From Phycisphaerae bacterium (GTDB lineage Bacteria > Planctomycetota > Phycisphaerae > Phycisphaerales > SM1A02): DNA of 5,876 nt. The position numbers and the translations under genes are program-made. Of the stretch, positions 1 to 5,058 are shown piece by piece (position 1 is the stretch's first letter; each line of letters begins with the position of its first letter). The notes under the pieces were generated by a model that was not told the DNA's origin, made no database searches, and saw only the letters and a list, made by a program, of their open reading frames with translations. The stretch lies in the NCBI GenBank assembly GCA_030432455.1, contig JAUIHC010000202.1, forward strand, positions 1 to 5,876, given 5' to 3'.

Positions 1-1
1 C

Positions 2-175
2 GCCACGCACCTGAAGGCGAACCCGGTGCCCGCCATCACCCGCATGGACGGCACGCCGATCGCCGAAGGCACCCCGATCGCCGACCTCATCGTGCCCGGC
101 CAGGTGCAGGATCTCCCGATCCACCCGGATGCGGTCGCGGATCTTGGGGGACGTGAGGGTCGGAAGGCGGGGTGA
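2..175 (+). CDS. 3' end of an unrecognised protein-coding gene (5' truncated by window edge)
   Basis: The frame starting at base 2 is open to a TGA at 173-175 and gives the last 57 residues of a protein. Most codons end in G or C, as in the other genes here, which supports real coding. The last nine residues (GGREGRKAG) are low-complexity and less constrained. The visible tail contains a short internal duplication, GTPIAE followed by GTPIAD, and ends in a hydrophobic stretch (LIVPGQVQDLPIHPDAV). I do not recognise the family, and no catalytic motif, membrane span or signal is visible in this fragment. The stop codon abuts a tandem repeat and then a hairpin terminator, so this is the last gene of its transcription unit. 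The coding call is fairly safe; the function is unknown. Confidence 0.7.
   Translation, partial: ATHLKANPVPAITRMDGTPIAEGTPIADLIVPGQVQDLPIHPDAVADLGGREGRKAG
50..85 (+). repeat. Imperfect 18-bp tandem duplication inside the first coding region
   Basis: Bases 50-67 and 68-85 are adjacent copies of an 18-bp block that match at 16 of 18 positions. The block length is a multiple of three, so it adds six residues in frame and creates the doubled GTPIA(E/D) peptide. This looks like a local in-frame duplication. It could also be a genuine short peptide repeat of the protein family. Confidence 0.55.
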
Positions 176-257
176 GTAGAGAGTCGAAAGTAGAGAGTCG
201 AAAGTAGAGAGTCGAAAGTAGAGAGTCGAAAGTAGAGAGTCGAAAGTAGAGAGTCGA
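176..257 (+). repeat. 14-bp tandem repeat array, about 5.9 copies, in the 3' UTR
   Basis: The unit GTAGAGAGTCGAAA is repeated perfectly five times (176-245). A sixth copy (246-257) matches for 12 bases before diverging. The array begins at the base after the upstream TGA stop (173-175) and ends 3 bp before a terminator hairpin, so it fills the 3' untranslated segment. The unit is not a multiple of 3 and the copies are identical, which points to recent slippage or expansion and not to coding sequence. There are no spacers between copies, so it is not a CRISPR array. Two weaker relatives of the same unit occur at 4993-5011 and 5021-5034. Function is unknown; simple replication slippage is the null explanation. 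Confidence 0.95.
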
Positions 258-260
258 CAA

Positions 261-300
261 GCGGGCGGCGTGACCTTGGGTCACGCCGCCCGCGTTCTTT
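261..300 (+). terminator. Strong hairpin terminator between convergent genes
   Basis: A perfect 15-bp inverted repeat (261-275 with 279-293) closes a 3-nt loop (TTG). On the plus strand it is followed by a short T-rich tail, GTTCTTT (294-300), the layout of an intrinsic terminator for the upstream gene. The minus-strand transporter gene ends at 321, so the same stem sits just past its stop and may act in both directions. The minus-strand tail after the stem (TTGTCGACTC) is only weakly T-rich, so termination is probably better on the plus strand. Confidence 0.85.
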
Positions 301-320
301 GACTGCGATGCCTTCCCGGC

Positions 321-1670
321 TCAGGCCGCGGCGGCGCTCGCCTCGATGGGCTTGGCCTTCGCCGGGTAGAGGGCGAGCATCACGGCGAAGCAGGCCACCG
401 CCATCCACATCGGGACGCTGAAGAGCTTCGTGTAGTCCATGCCGCCGCCGTCGGCTTCGGGGATCGTCGCCCACGCGCCGACCACCGCGGTCGCGAAGTA
501 GCTGCCGACGATGATGCCGATGCCGACGATCACGAGGTTGAAGAGATTCTGTGCGGTCGCCCGGATGTCCGGGGTCGTGTGCTCGTCCACCACCATGAAG
601 GCCACGAAGATGAAGCAGCCGAAGCAGAGGCCGTGCAGCGCCACGCCGAAGAGCACCGGCACGAGGCTCGGGGCGTAGGCGAAGATCGCCATGCGGCCCG
701 CGTACGCGGCGAGACCGATGAGAAGCAGCCACTTGCGACCGAGGCTCTTCGCGAAGAACGGGATGAGGGCGAGCACCGCGATCTCGCTCATCTGACCGAT
801 GGTCATGAGGCCGCCGCCCCCGACGCCGAGGATCTGGTTGACGAAGTTCGCGAAGTTGTCGGCCCCGGCGCTGCCCGCGGCGTTCTGGATGCCGGTCACG
901 AAGTCGCTGGTGAAGACGAAGTAGAACTGGTGGATCATGCTCACCGGCACCGCAATCAGGAAGAGGATGAGCAGCGGCTGCATCCTGATCTCGCCGAGCG
1001 CCTCGACCCAGGCGAGCTTCTTGCCCGGGTCCTTGGTGCCGGTCGGCGGCGTGTGCGGCAGGAAGAGGCAGAAGACCGCCATGAACAGCCCGAGCACCGA
1101 CGACATGTAGAAGGCGACCGCGCGGCCCGCGTTCTGGGCGGCGGTGATCTCGTCGGCCGAGCCCTCGGCCGGGGTCGAGAATCGCAGCAGGTACTGGCCG
1201 ACGAGGATGCCCGCGGCGATCCAGCCGATCGTGCCCCAGAGGCGGATCGGACCGAAGTCGCGGTCGCGGTCGGCGATGTGGGCGAAGGAGATCGAGTTGG
1301 TGAGGGCGATGGTCGGGGCGTAGACGAACCCGTAGACCGCGGAGATCACGAGGAACGGCACGAAGCCGTCCACGATCGCCAGCAGGAAGACGAGGATGGC
1401 CCCGATCAGGTGACTGGCCGCGAGCAACTTCTCGGTCGAGAAGAGACGGTCGGCGAGCTGACCGGCGAGGAACGGTCCGAAGATCGCGCCGACCGCACCC
1501 GCCGAGAGGCAGAGACCGGTCTGACCCAGGGTGAACCCCCGGTAGCCGAGGAGGAACGGATACAGGATCGGCAGCCACGCGCCCCAGATCGCGTACTGCA
1601 GGAACATCATCAGGGACAGCTTGAACTTGACGTCGCCGCTGGTGCGAGCGGTGGCTGCGGCCGTGCTCAT
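321..1670 (-). CDS. Nucleoside:H+ symporter family MFS transporter (NupG/XapB-like)
   Basis: This 449-residue inner-membrane protein should import nucleosides or a related solute with protons; the substrate is inferred from family. It opens with a short polar N-terminus, then a first membrane segment around residues 18-41 (MMFLQYAIWGAWLPILY), as in NupG-type proteins. A motif-A-like loop, GQLADRLFSTEK, follows at about 70-81. FGPIRLWGTIGWIAAG (139-154) and GQMSEIAVLALIPFF (292-306) match the family's characteristic GTIGW and GQ-SE segments. HGLCFGCFIFVAFMVVDE (346-363) followed by PDIRATAQNLF (367-377) resembles the conserved second-half region. About twelve membrane segments can be counted, and the length is close to E. 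coli NupG (about 418). ATG at 1670 was chosen because homology starts there and GGAG lies 9 nt upstream; the open frame runs on to 1841, but that extension is low-complexity and overlaps the ispG promoter. The gene is transcribed divergently from ispG. Confidence 0.88.
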   Translation of the reverse strand: MSTAAATARTSGDVKFKLSLMMFLQYAIWGAWLPILYPFLLGYRGFTLGQTGLCLSAGAVGAIFGPFLAGQLADRLFSTEKLLAASHLIGAILVFLLAIVDGFVPFLVISAVYGFVYAPTIALTNSISFAHIADRDRDFGPIRLWGTIGWIAAGILVGQYLLRFSTPAEGSADEITAAQNAGRAVAFYMSSVLGLFMAVFCLFLPHTPPTGTKDPGKKLAWVEALGEIRMQPLLILFLIAVPVSMIHQFYFVFTSDFVTGIQNAAGSAGADNFANFVNQILGVGGGGLMTIGQMSEIAVLALIPFFAKSLGRKWLLLIGLAAYAGRMAIFAYAPSLVPVLFGVALHGLCFGCFIFVAFMVVDEHTTPDIRATAQNLFNLVIVGIGIIVGSYFATAVVGAWATIPEADGGGMDYTKLFSVPMWMAVACFAVMLALYPAKAKPIEASAAAA

Positions 1671-1728
1671 GGGGCGTGGCTCCGAGGGAGGGTCTGATCT
1701 TCGGGCCCGGGACGCGGCGTCCGGGACC

Positions 1729-1741
1729 ACATGTGACATGT
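1729..1741. promoter_or_regulatory. 13-bp palindromic operator candidate, ACATGT-G-ACATGT
   Basis: Two copies of the self-complementary hexamer ACATGT flank a single central G, so the whole 13 bp is symmetrical. It lies in the middle of the divergent intergenic region, 58 bp from the transporter start and about 100 bp from the ispG start. It stands out as AT-containing in a GC-rich background. A dimeric transcription factor site is a reasonable guess, but no regulator gene lies in the window and a short dyad can arise by chance. Confidence 0.35.
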
Positions 1742-1804
1742 CGCCGGAACGCGGAGCGGAGGCTCCCGACCGGGTGCTCCGGAATGTACCGGTTCCGGGG
1801 GGAA

Positions 1805-1832
1805 TCGACCGGACGCCCCCCGCCCCTACAAT
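1805..1832 (+). promoter_or_regulatory. Promoter candidate for ispG, probably giving a leaderless mRNA
   Basis: TACAAT (1827-1832) matches the bacterial -10 consensus at 5 of 6 positions. A -35-like TCGACC (1805-1810, 4 of 6 matches) lies 16 bp upstream of it. Only 7 nt separate the -10 hexamer from the ispG ATG at 1840, so transcription would start at or very near the A of the ATG. No Shine-Dalgarno sequence is present in that gap, which fits leaderless translation. Confidence 0.55.
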
Positions 1833-1839
1833 CCCCGCC

Positions 1840-3102
1840 ATGACCTACCAGCGACGCCAGACCCATCCCGTCACCGTCGGCGACGACCGCGTCGGCCGCA
1901 TCACCATCGGCGGCGACGGCCCCGTGTCGGTCCAGTCGATGACCTCGGGCTACACCCACGATGTGGACGGCTGCCTCGCCGAGATCGAGAAACTCGCAGC
2001 GGCCGGGGCGGACATCGTCCGGGTCGCGGTGCCCGAGCGGAAGGACACCGAGGCGCTGCGGGAGATCATGAAGGCGACGCCGGTGCCGATCGTCGCCGAC
2101 GTCCACTTCCACTACAAGCGGGCGCTGGAGGCGGTCGAGGCGGGCGTCCACAAGATCCGACTGAACCCCGGCAACATCAACGATCGCGACCAGGTCAACG
2201 CGGTCATCGACGCCTGCAAGGAGGCGGGGATTCCGATCCGGGTCGGGGTCAACGAGGGCTCGATCATCGAGCGGAAGGACAAGCAGAAGCGGCAGGAGGA
2301 GCTCGGGGCCTACTTCGAGGGCCATCGGTCGGGCCACCTGCTGGCGATCATGATCGCGAAGCTCGAGGAGTACCTCGACATCTTCACGGCCCGCGACTTC
2401 CACGACATCGTCATCAGCGCGAAGTCGATGGACGCTCGGCTCGTCATCGACGCGTACACCGAGATCTCGAAGCGCTTCGACCACCCGCTGCACCTCGGCG
2501 TCACCCACGCGGGCACCCGCGAGACCGGCTCGATCCGCTCGATCGCGGCCCTCGGCACCCTGCTCGCCAACGGCATCGGCGACACGATCCGCATCAGCTA
2601 CGCGAGCGACCCGGTCTACGAGGTCGAGGACGGCGTGGAACTGCTCTGCTCGCTCGACCTCCGGACCCGCAAGGGCATCGAGCTCATCGCCTGCCCCACC
2701 TGCGGCCGGATCCAGGTCGATCTCTTCACCCTCGTCGACGAGGTCCAGAAGACCCTCAGGACCGAGATCGAACTGCCGATCAAGGTCGCGGTCATGGGCT
2801 GCATCGTGAACGGGCCCGGCGAGGCCGAGGGCGCCGACGTCGCGGTCTTCGCGGGCGATCGCCGCGGCATCATCTATGTGCAGGGCGAGAAGGTCGCCAA
2901 CGTCCCCGAGGACGAGATCCTCGCGCGGCTGCTCGCCGAGTGCCGGGCGTTCGAGGCGAAGGTGCGGGCGGGCGAGGCGACCCTCGGCCAGAAGGTCGTG
3001 GACATCGTGCCCCCGGACCCGATCGGCGACCTCGGCTCGGGCGTCGAGCGGATCAAGTCCGGGCTCGTCGAATCGATCACCGTCGAGGGCCGCTCGACCT
3101 GA
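1840..3102 (+). CDS. ispG: 4-hydroxy-3-methylbut-2-en-1-yl diphosphate synthase (IspG/GcpE)
   Basis: This cytoplasmic enzyme performs the penultimate MEP-pathway step, reducing methylerythritol cyclodiphosphate (MEcPP) to HMBPP with electrons from ferredoxin or flavodoxin. The 420-residue product starts with the typical RRQTHPVTVG and VSVQSMTSG segments. A TIM-barrel domain follows, with RVAVPERKD (61-69), KIRLNPGNI (105-113) and GVNEGS (136-141). The C-terminal domain carries the [4Fe-4S] ligands: Cys285 and Cys288 in CPTCGR, Cys321 in GCIVNGPGEAE, and Glu328. Their spacing is nearly that of the E. coli enzyme. It is the compact two-domain form; the extra central domain of plant, chlamydial and Bacteroidetes enzymes is absent. 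ATG 1840 was chosen because homology begins there; the open frame reaches back to 1621, but that part reads as intergenic sequence. All key residues are intact. A promoter abuts the start and no terminator is evident after the stop. Confidence 0.98.
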   Translation: MTYQRRQTHPVTVGDDRVGRITIGGDGPVSVQSMTSGYTHDVDGCLAEIEKLAAAGADIVRVAVPERKDTEALREIMKATPVPIVADVHFHYKRALEAVEAGVHKIRLNPGNINDRDQVNAVIDACKEAGIPIRVGVNEGSIIERKDKQKRQEELGAYFEGHRSGHLLAIMIAKLEEYLDIFTARDFHDIVISAKSMDARLVIDAYTEISKRFDHPLHLGVTHAGTRETGSIRSIAALGTLLANGIGDTIRISYASDPVYEVEDGVELLCSLDLRTRKGIELIACPTCGRIQVDLFTLVDEVQKTLRTEIELPIKVAVMGCIVNGPGEAEGADVAVFAGDRRGIIYVQGEKVANVPEDEILARLLAECRAFEAKVRAGEATLGQKVVDIVPPDPIGDLGSGVERIKSGLVESITVEGRST

Positions 3103-3111
3103 CCGACTCGC

Positions 3112-3139
3112 CGGACGGCATCCGCATCGCTGGTAGCAT
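3112..3139 (+). promoter_or_regulatory. Weak promoter candidate for the prepilin-type gene
   Basis: TGG followed by TAGCAT (3134-3139) has the form of an extended -10 element, with 4 of 6 hexamer matches. A poor -35-like CGGACG (3112-3117) lies 16 bp upstream. It would start a transcript near 3146 and leave a 5' leader of about 90 nt before the ATG at 3239. The same region holds a direct repeat GCATCCGC (3118-3125 and 3136-3143), whose second copy overlaps the -10, and a 10-bp palindrome CGATCGATCG at 3207-3216. The alternative is read-through from ispG, since no terminator is seen between the genes. Confidence 0.3.
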
Positions 3140-3238
3140 CCGCGGGAACCGTCGGCCCTTCCGCTGCGGACGACCTCGTGCAGGCGTCGCGGCCACTGCG
3201 TATCGCCGATCGATCGACCCCGGCCCGTGAGACCCCAG

Positions 3239-4309
3239 ATGCCCCGACTCGCTTCGACCCAGCCGATCCGACGAGCCCCCCATGTCCGAGGCTTCACGAT
3301 CGTCGAGATCCTCGCGGTCATCGGCACGATCACCGTCCTGCTCGGGCTCCTCCTCGCCGGGCTTCAGGCGGCTCGACGAAGCAGCGTCAGAACGGTCGAA
3401 CTCAACCATCTGCGGCAGCTCCATCTTGCGTGGACGTCCTACTCGGCGAGCAACGCCGACTATGTGATGCCCGGTCACCTCGACGAGGAGACGCAGCAGC
3501 AGTGGCGACTGCGATACCGCTTCGAGGGCGGCGGACAGATCCCCGCCCAGATGGCGAGTTTCTACCCCTGGCGACTCCTTCCCTATCTCGACTGGGGATA
3601 CGACGCCATGGTCGGCTATCTGCCGAACACCGACATCGTCGAGGAACTCCCGCGAACGGGGCTGGACCCGAGCAACGCGATCGTGGGCCAGCAGCTCAAC
3701 TCCCAGCCGTGGTTCGGATACAACGCCTACTACATCGGTGGATGGTGGGAGGCCGCCGGGGGCGGGACCTCCTCGATGAGGTACGCCAACGCGACCTGGC
3801 TCCAGGCCGGTCCGGACGGCACCCCGATCCCCACCAAGGGGAATCTCGTGATGCGGACGGTGGGTCGTGCGACCGATGCGACCTCGCTCGTGCTGTTCGC
3901 CGGATCGACCGTCCGTGCCCCCGGGATCTTCAAGGAGAGCGTGGACACACTCCCCGGCGCCGCCTGGTGCAGTCCGCATCGACGGGGCGAACAGCTCATC
4001 TGGGACGTCTATCTGAACACGGCGGGCGGCATGGACACCGGCGGGCTCGGGGCCTCGCTCCTCGGGGCCTCGACCTCGATCTTCGCCCCCCCGGCTGCGA
4101 CCCTGGCGCAGGGCGCCGATGTCGCGCTGCAGGTGCTGGTGGAGGACGCGGTGCCCTACCGACGCCTTGGATCGACGGTCTCCGTCGTGCATGTGGACGG
4201 CAACGCCACCGGCGCCGGCGTCGGTGAACTCCTCGATCAGCGTCGATGGATCAACGCCGCCCATGACGGGGTCGGCATCCCTCGCGACTTCGGGCACACC
4301 GACAACTGA
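3239..4309 (+). CDS. Prepilin-type N-terminal cleavage/methylation domain protein (pseudopilin-like)
   Basis: This 356-residue protein begins with a basic leader of 18 residues ending in RG. Then comes GFTIVEILAVIGTITVLLG (18-36), a class III signal with cleavage after Gly18, Phe19 as the methylated residue and Glu23 at the +5 position. One hydrophobic helix (about 19-44) follows, continuing into QAARRSSVRTVELNHLRQL. The C-terminal part (about 45-356) is a large exported domain rich in Trp and Tyr. Near the end, VSVVHVDGNATG and LLDQRRWI resemble the DG-and-RRW tail of planctomycete H-X9-DG pseudopilins, but Leu310 stands where the His would be. A prepilin peptidase would process it, and it may join a type II secretion or type IV pilus-like assembly; neither is encoded here. 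ATG 3239 was preferred. An in-frame GTG at 3227 would add four residues and is also possible. No Shine-Dalgarno is clear for either start. Confidence 0.85.
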   Translation: MPRLASTQPIRRAPHVRGFTIVEILAVIGTITVLLGLLLAGLQAARRSSVRTVELNHLRQLHLAWTSYSASNADYVMPGHLDEETQQQWRLRYRFEGGGQIPAQMASFYPWRLLPYLDWGYDAMVGYLPNTDIVEELPRTGLDPSNAIVGQQLNSQPWFGYNAYYIGGWWEAAGGGTSSMRYANATWLQAGPDGTPIPTKGNLVMRTVGRATDATSLVLFAGSTVRAPGIFKESVDTLPGAAWCSPHRRGEQLIWDVYLNTAGGMDTGGLGASLLGASTSIFAPPAATLAQGADVALQVLVEDAVPYRRLGSTVSVVHVDGNATGAGVGELLDQRRWINAAHDGVGIPRDFGHTDN

Positions 4310-4337
4310 ACGATCCCGGCCCGTCCGGCCCCCGCGA

Positions 4338-4979
4338 TCATCCCTCGCCGCCGCGGTTCGCCCGCCCGGCCCGGGACGCCGCCACGATCGAGCCCGCGAG
4401 CGCCTCGAGTCGCCCGAGCGAGCGATCCTGGCGTCCTCGGAAGACCATGTACGGGAAGAGCGCCGTCAGCGCCACCACGAGCCCGGCCGCGGTCGAGACC
4501 AGCGCCTCCGCGATGCCGCCGGAGACCTGACTGGGATCGGTGATCGTCGCATCACCGCCCAGCAGTTCGAAGCTCTGGATGATGCCGATCACGGTCCCGA
4601 GGATGCCGAGCATCGGGCTCGCGGTCACCACCGTCGAGAGCAGCAGGAGCCCTCGCTCGAACGCCGGGCGAACCTCCTCGGCCGCGACCGTCGCCGCCGC
4701 CTCGTCGATCGGCACGCCTTCGACCGGGAGCCGTCGGACGAGCGTGCCGTACGGGGTCGGATCGTGCTCGGCGAGGATCGCGGCCCGCATCGCATCACCC
4801 CGTCGCAGCGTGTCGGCGAGTTCGCGGTAGCGGGCCCGACCGCGACGCCCGTCCACCCGCCACCAGAACACCGCCCGTTCGATCACGGTGGAGATCGAGA
4901 GCAGGCTCAGACCGAGCAGCGGCCACATGACGAGGCCACCGCGGTCCATGAAGGAGAGGAAGGTGTCGAGGGCGGACAT
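4338..4979 (-). CDS. MotA/TolQ/ExbB proton-channel family protein, without an adjacent ExbD/TolR
   Basis: The 213-residue product has the ExbB/TolQ layout: a short N-terminus and first membrane helix (about 15-39, LVMWPLLGLSLLSISTVIER), a cytoplasmic loop (about 40-108), then two adjoining helices (about 110-137 and 152-178). The signature is clear: ASPMLGILGTVIGIIQSF (120-137) and SGGIAEALVSTAAGLVVAL (153-171). Thr129 and Thr163 fall at the positions of the conserved pore threonines of ExbB. Such proteins form a pentameric inner-membrane channel that, with ExbD or TolR, uses proton flow to energise TonB, Tol-Pal or similar envelope work. No ExbD/TolR gene sits next to it: downstream it converges, 28 bp away, on the prepilin-type gene, and upstream it diverges from the prenyl synthase gene. 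ATG 4979 was chosen because homology starts at MSALDTFLSF; the open frame reaches 5378 but overlaps the divergent gene. Which of the ExbB, TolQ or MotA roles applies cannot be told. Confidence 0.92.
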   Translation of the reverse strand: MSALDTFLSFMDRGGLVMWPLLGLSLLSISTVIERAVFWWRVDGRRGRARYRELADTLRRGDAMRAAILAEHDPTPYGTLVRRLPVEGVPIDEAAATVAAEEVRPAFERGLLLLSTVVTASPMLGILGTVIGIIQSFELLGGDATITDPSQVSGGIAEALVSTAAGLVVALTALFPYMVFRGRQDRSLGRLEALAGSIVAASRAGRANRGGEG

Positions 4980-4986
4980 GGGGGGG

Positions 4987-4992
4987 AGGATA
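4987..4992 (-). promoter_or_regulatory. -10-like hexamer 7 nt before the ExbB-like start
   Basis: Read on the minus strand this is TATCCT, followed by a C7 run and the ATG. The upstream strand is pyrimidine-rich, so no Shine-Dalgarno can form. The placement predicts a leaderless transcript, as at ispG. The match is only 4 of 6 and no good -35 accompanies it. Confidence 0.35.
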
Positions 4993-5034
4993 GTGGAGAG
5001 GGGAACTCGAAGAATGGATCGTGGAGAGTCGAGG
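4993..5034 (+). repeat. Degenerate relatives of the 14-bp repeat unit
   Basis: Bases 5021-5034 (GTGGAGAGTCGAGG) match the array unit GTAGAGAGTCGAAA at 11 of 14 positions, and all three differences are A-to-G. Bases 4993-5011 look like a second copy, GTGGAGAG then TCGAA, interrupted by six extra bases. Both have the same orientation as the array. Two related copies in a 79-bp promoter region suggest a dispersed intergenic family, although purine-rich low complexity could mimic this. Confidence 0.45.
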
Positions 5035-5045
5035 CGGGGTTTGGA

Positions 5046-5051
5046 TAGGAT
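5046..5051 (+). promoter_or_regulatory. -10-like hexamer 7 nt before the prenyl synthase start
   Basis: TAGGAT lies 7 nt before the ATG at 5059, the same geometry as at ispG. It overlaps an in-frame upstream ATG at 5050. If that ATG were used instead, this hexamer could not be the promoter, and the weak purine-rich GCGGGG at 5034-5039 would be the only candidate ribosome site. Confidence 0.35.
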
Positions 5052-5058
5052 GCGGCCC

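Larger units (their letters stand above)
1671..1839. promoter_or_regulatory. Divergent control region between transporter gene and ispG
   Basis: This 169-bp stretch separates two divergent start codons. It contains a 13-bp dyad (1729-1741), three copies of the CCGGAA/TTCCGG hexamer (1744-1749, 1779-1784, 1793-1798) and an ispG promoter candidate at its right end. On the transporter side a GGAG sits 9 nt before the ATG at 1670, but I see no convincing -10/-35 pair for that gene. Frames running through the region in both directions are extensions of the real genes and show no homology. Confidence 0.6.
4980..5058. promoter_or_regulatory. Divergent control region between the ExbB-like gene and the prenyl synthase gene
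   Basis: These 79 bp must hold the promoters of both genes. On the minus strand TATCCT (4992 down to 4987, 4 of 6 consensus matches) is separated by seven C residues from the ATG at 4979. On the plus strand TAGGAT (5046-5051, 4 of 6) is separated by 7 nt from the ATG at 5059. Neither -35 region is convincing. Neither start has a usable Shine-Dalgarno in the gap. Between the two -10 boxes lie degenerate copies of the 14-bp unit that forms the array near the left edge. Confidence 0.55.

Noticed and set aside
176..257. CRISPR-like array
   Set aside because: The 14-bp units abut each other with no spacers and no cas genes are present, so it is a simple tandem repeat.
87..284. Minus-strand open frame with repetitive peptide (LSTLYFRLSTFDSLL)
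   Set aside because: It is the translation of the 14-bp tandem array and the terminator stem, and its C-terminal part lies antisense to the end of a coding region. No ribosome site or homology.
579..1697. Long plus-strand open frame antisense to the transporter gene
   Set aside because: The product is dominated by Glu, Arg, Asp and His, the typical shadow of a membrane protein gene in GC-rich DNA. The minus strand has clear family motifs.
1703..1725. Hairpin from GGACGC-G-GCGTCC in the divergent control region
   Set aside because: The arms are separated by one base, too short for an RNA loop, and such GC dyads are common in this background.
1621..1839. N-terminal extension of IspG to an ATG at 1621
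   Set aside because: IspG homology begins at MTYQRRQTHP. The extension would overlap the start of the divergent transporter gene.
1671..1841. N-terminal extension of the transporter to an upstream start at 1841
   Set aside because: The 57 extra residues are low-complexity with no membrane or family features, and the extension runs across the ispG promoter and start.
3077..4297. Minus-strand open frame of 406 residues opposite the prepilin-type gene
   Set aside because: It is Arg/Gly/His/Glu-rich with no recognisable motif, and it overlaps a plus-strand gene with a clear prepilin signal and membrane helix.
4310..4337. Terminator between the convergent prepilin and ExbB-like genes
   Set aside because: The 28 bp contain only 4-bp GGCC/CCGG self-complementary pieces and no T-run on either strand, so I cannot support a terminator call.
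4119..5048. Plus-strand open frame across the end of the prepilin gene and antisense to the ExbB-like gene
   Set aside because: Composition is that of a shadow frame, while the minus strand encodes an unmistakable ExbB/TolQ signature.
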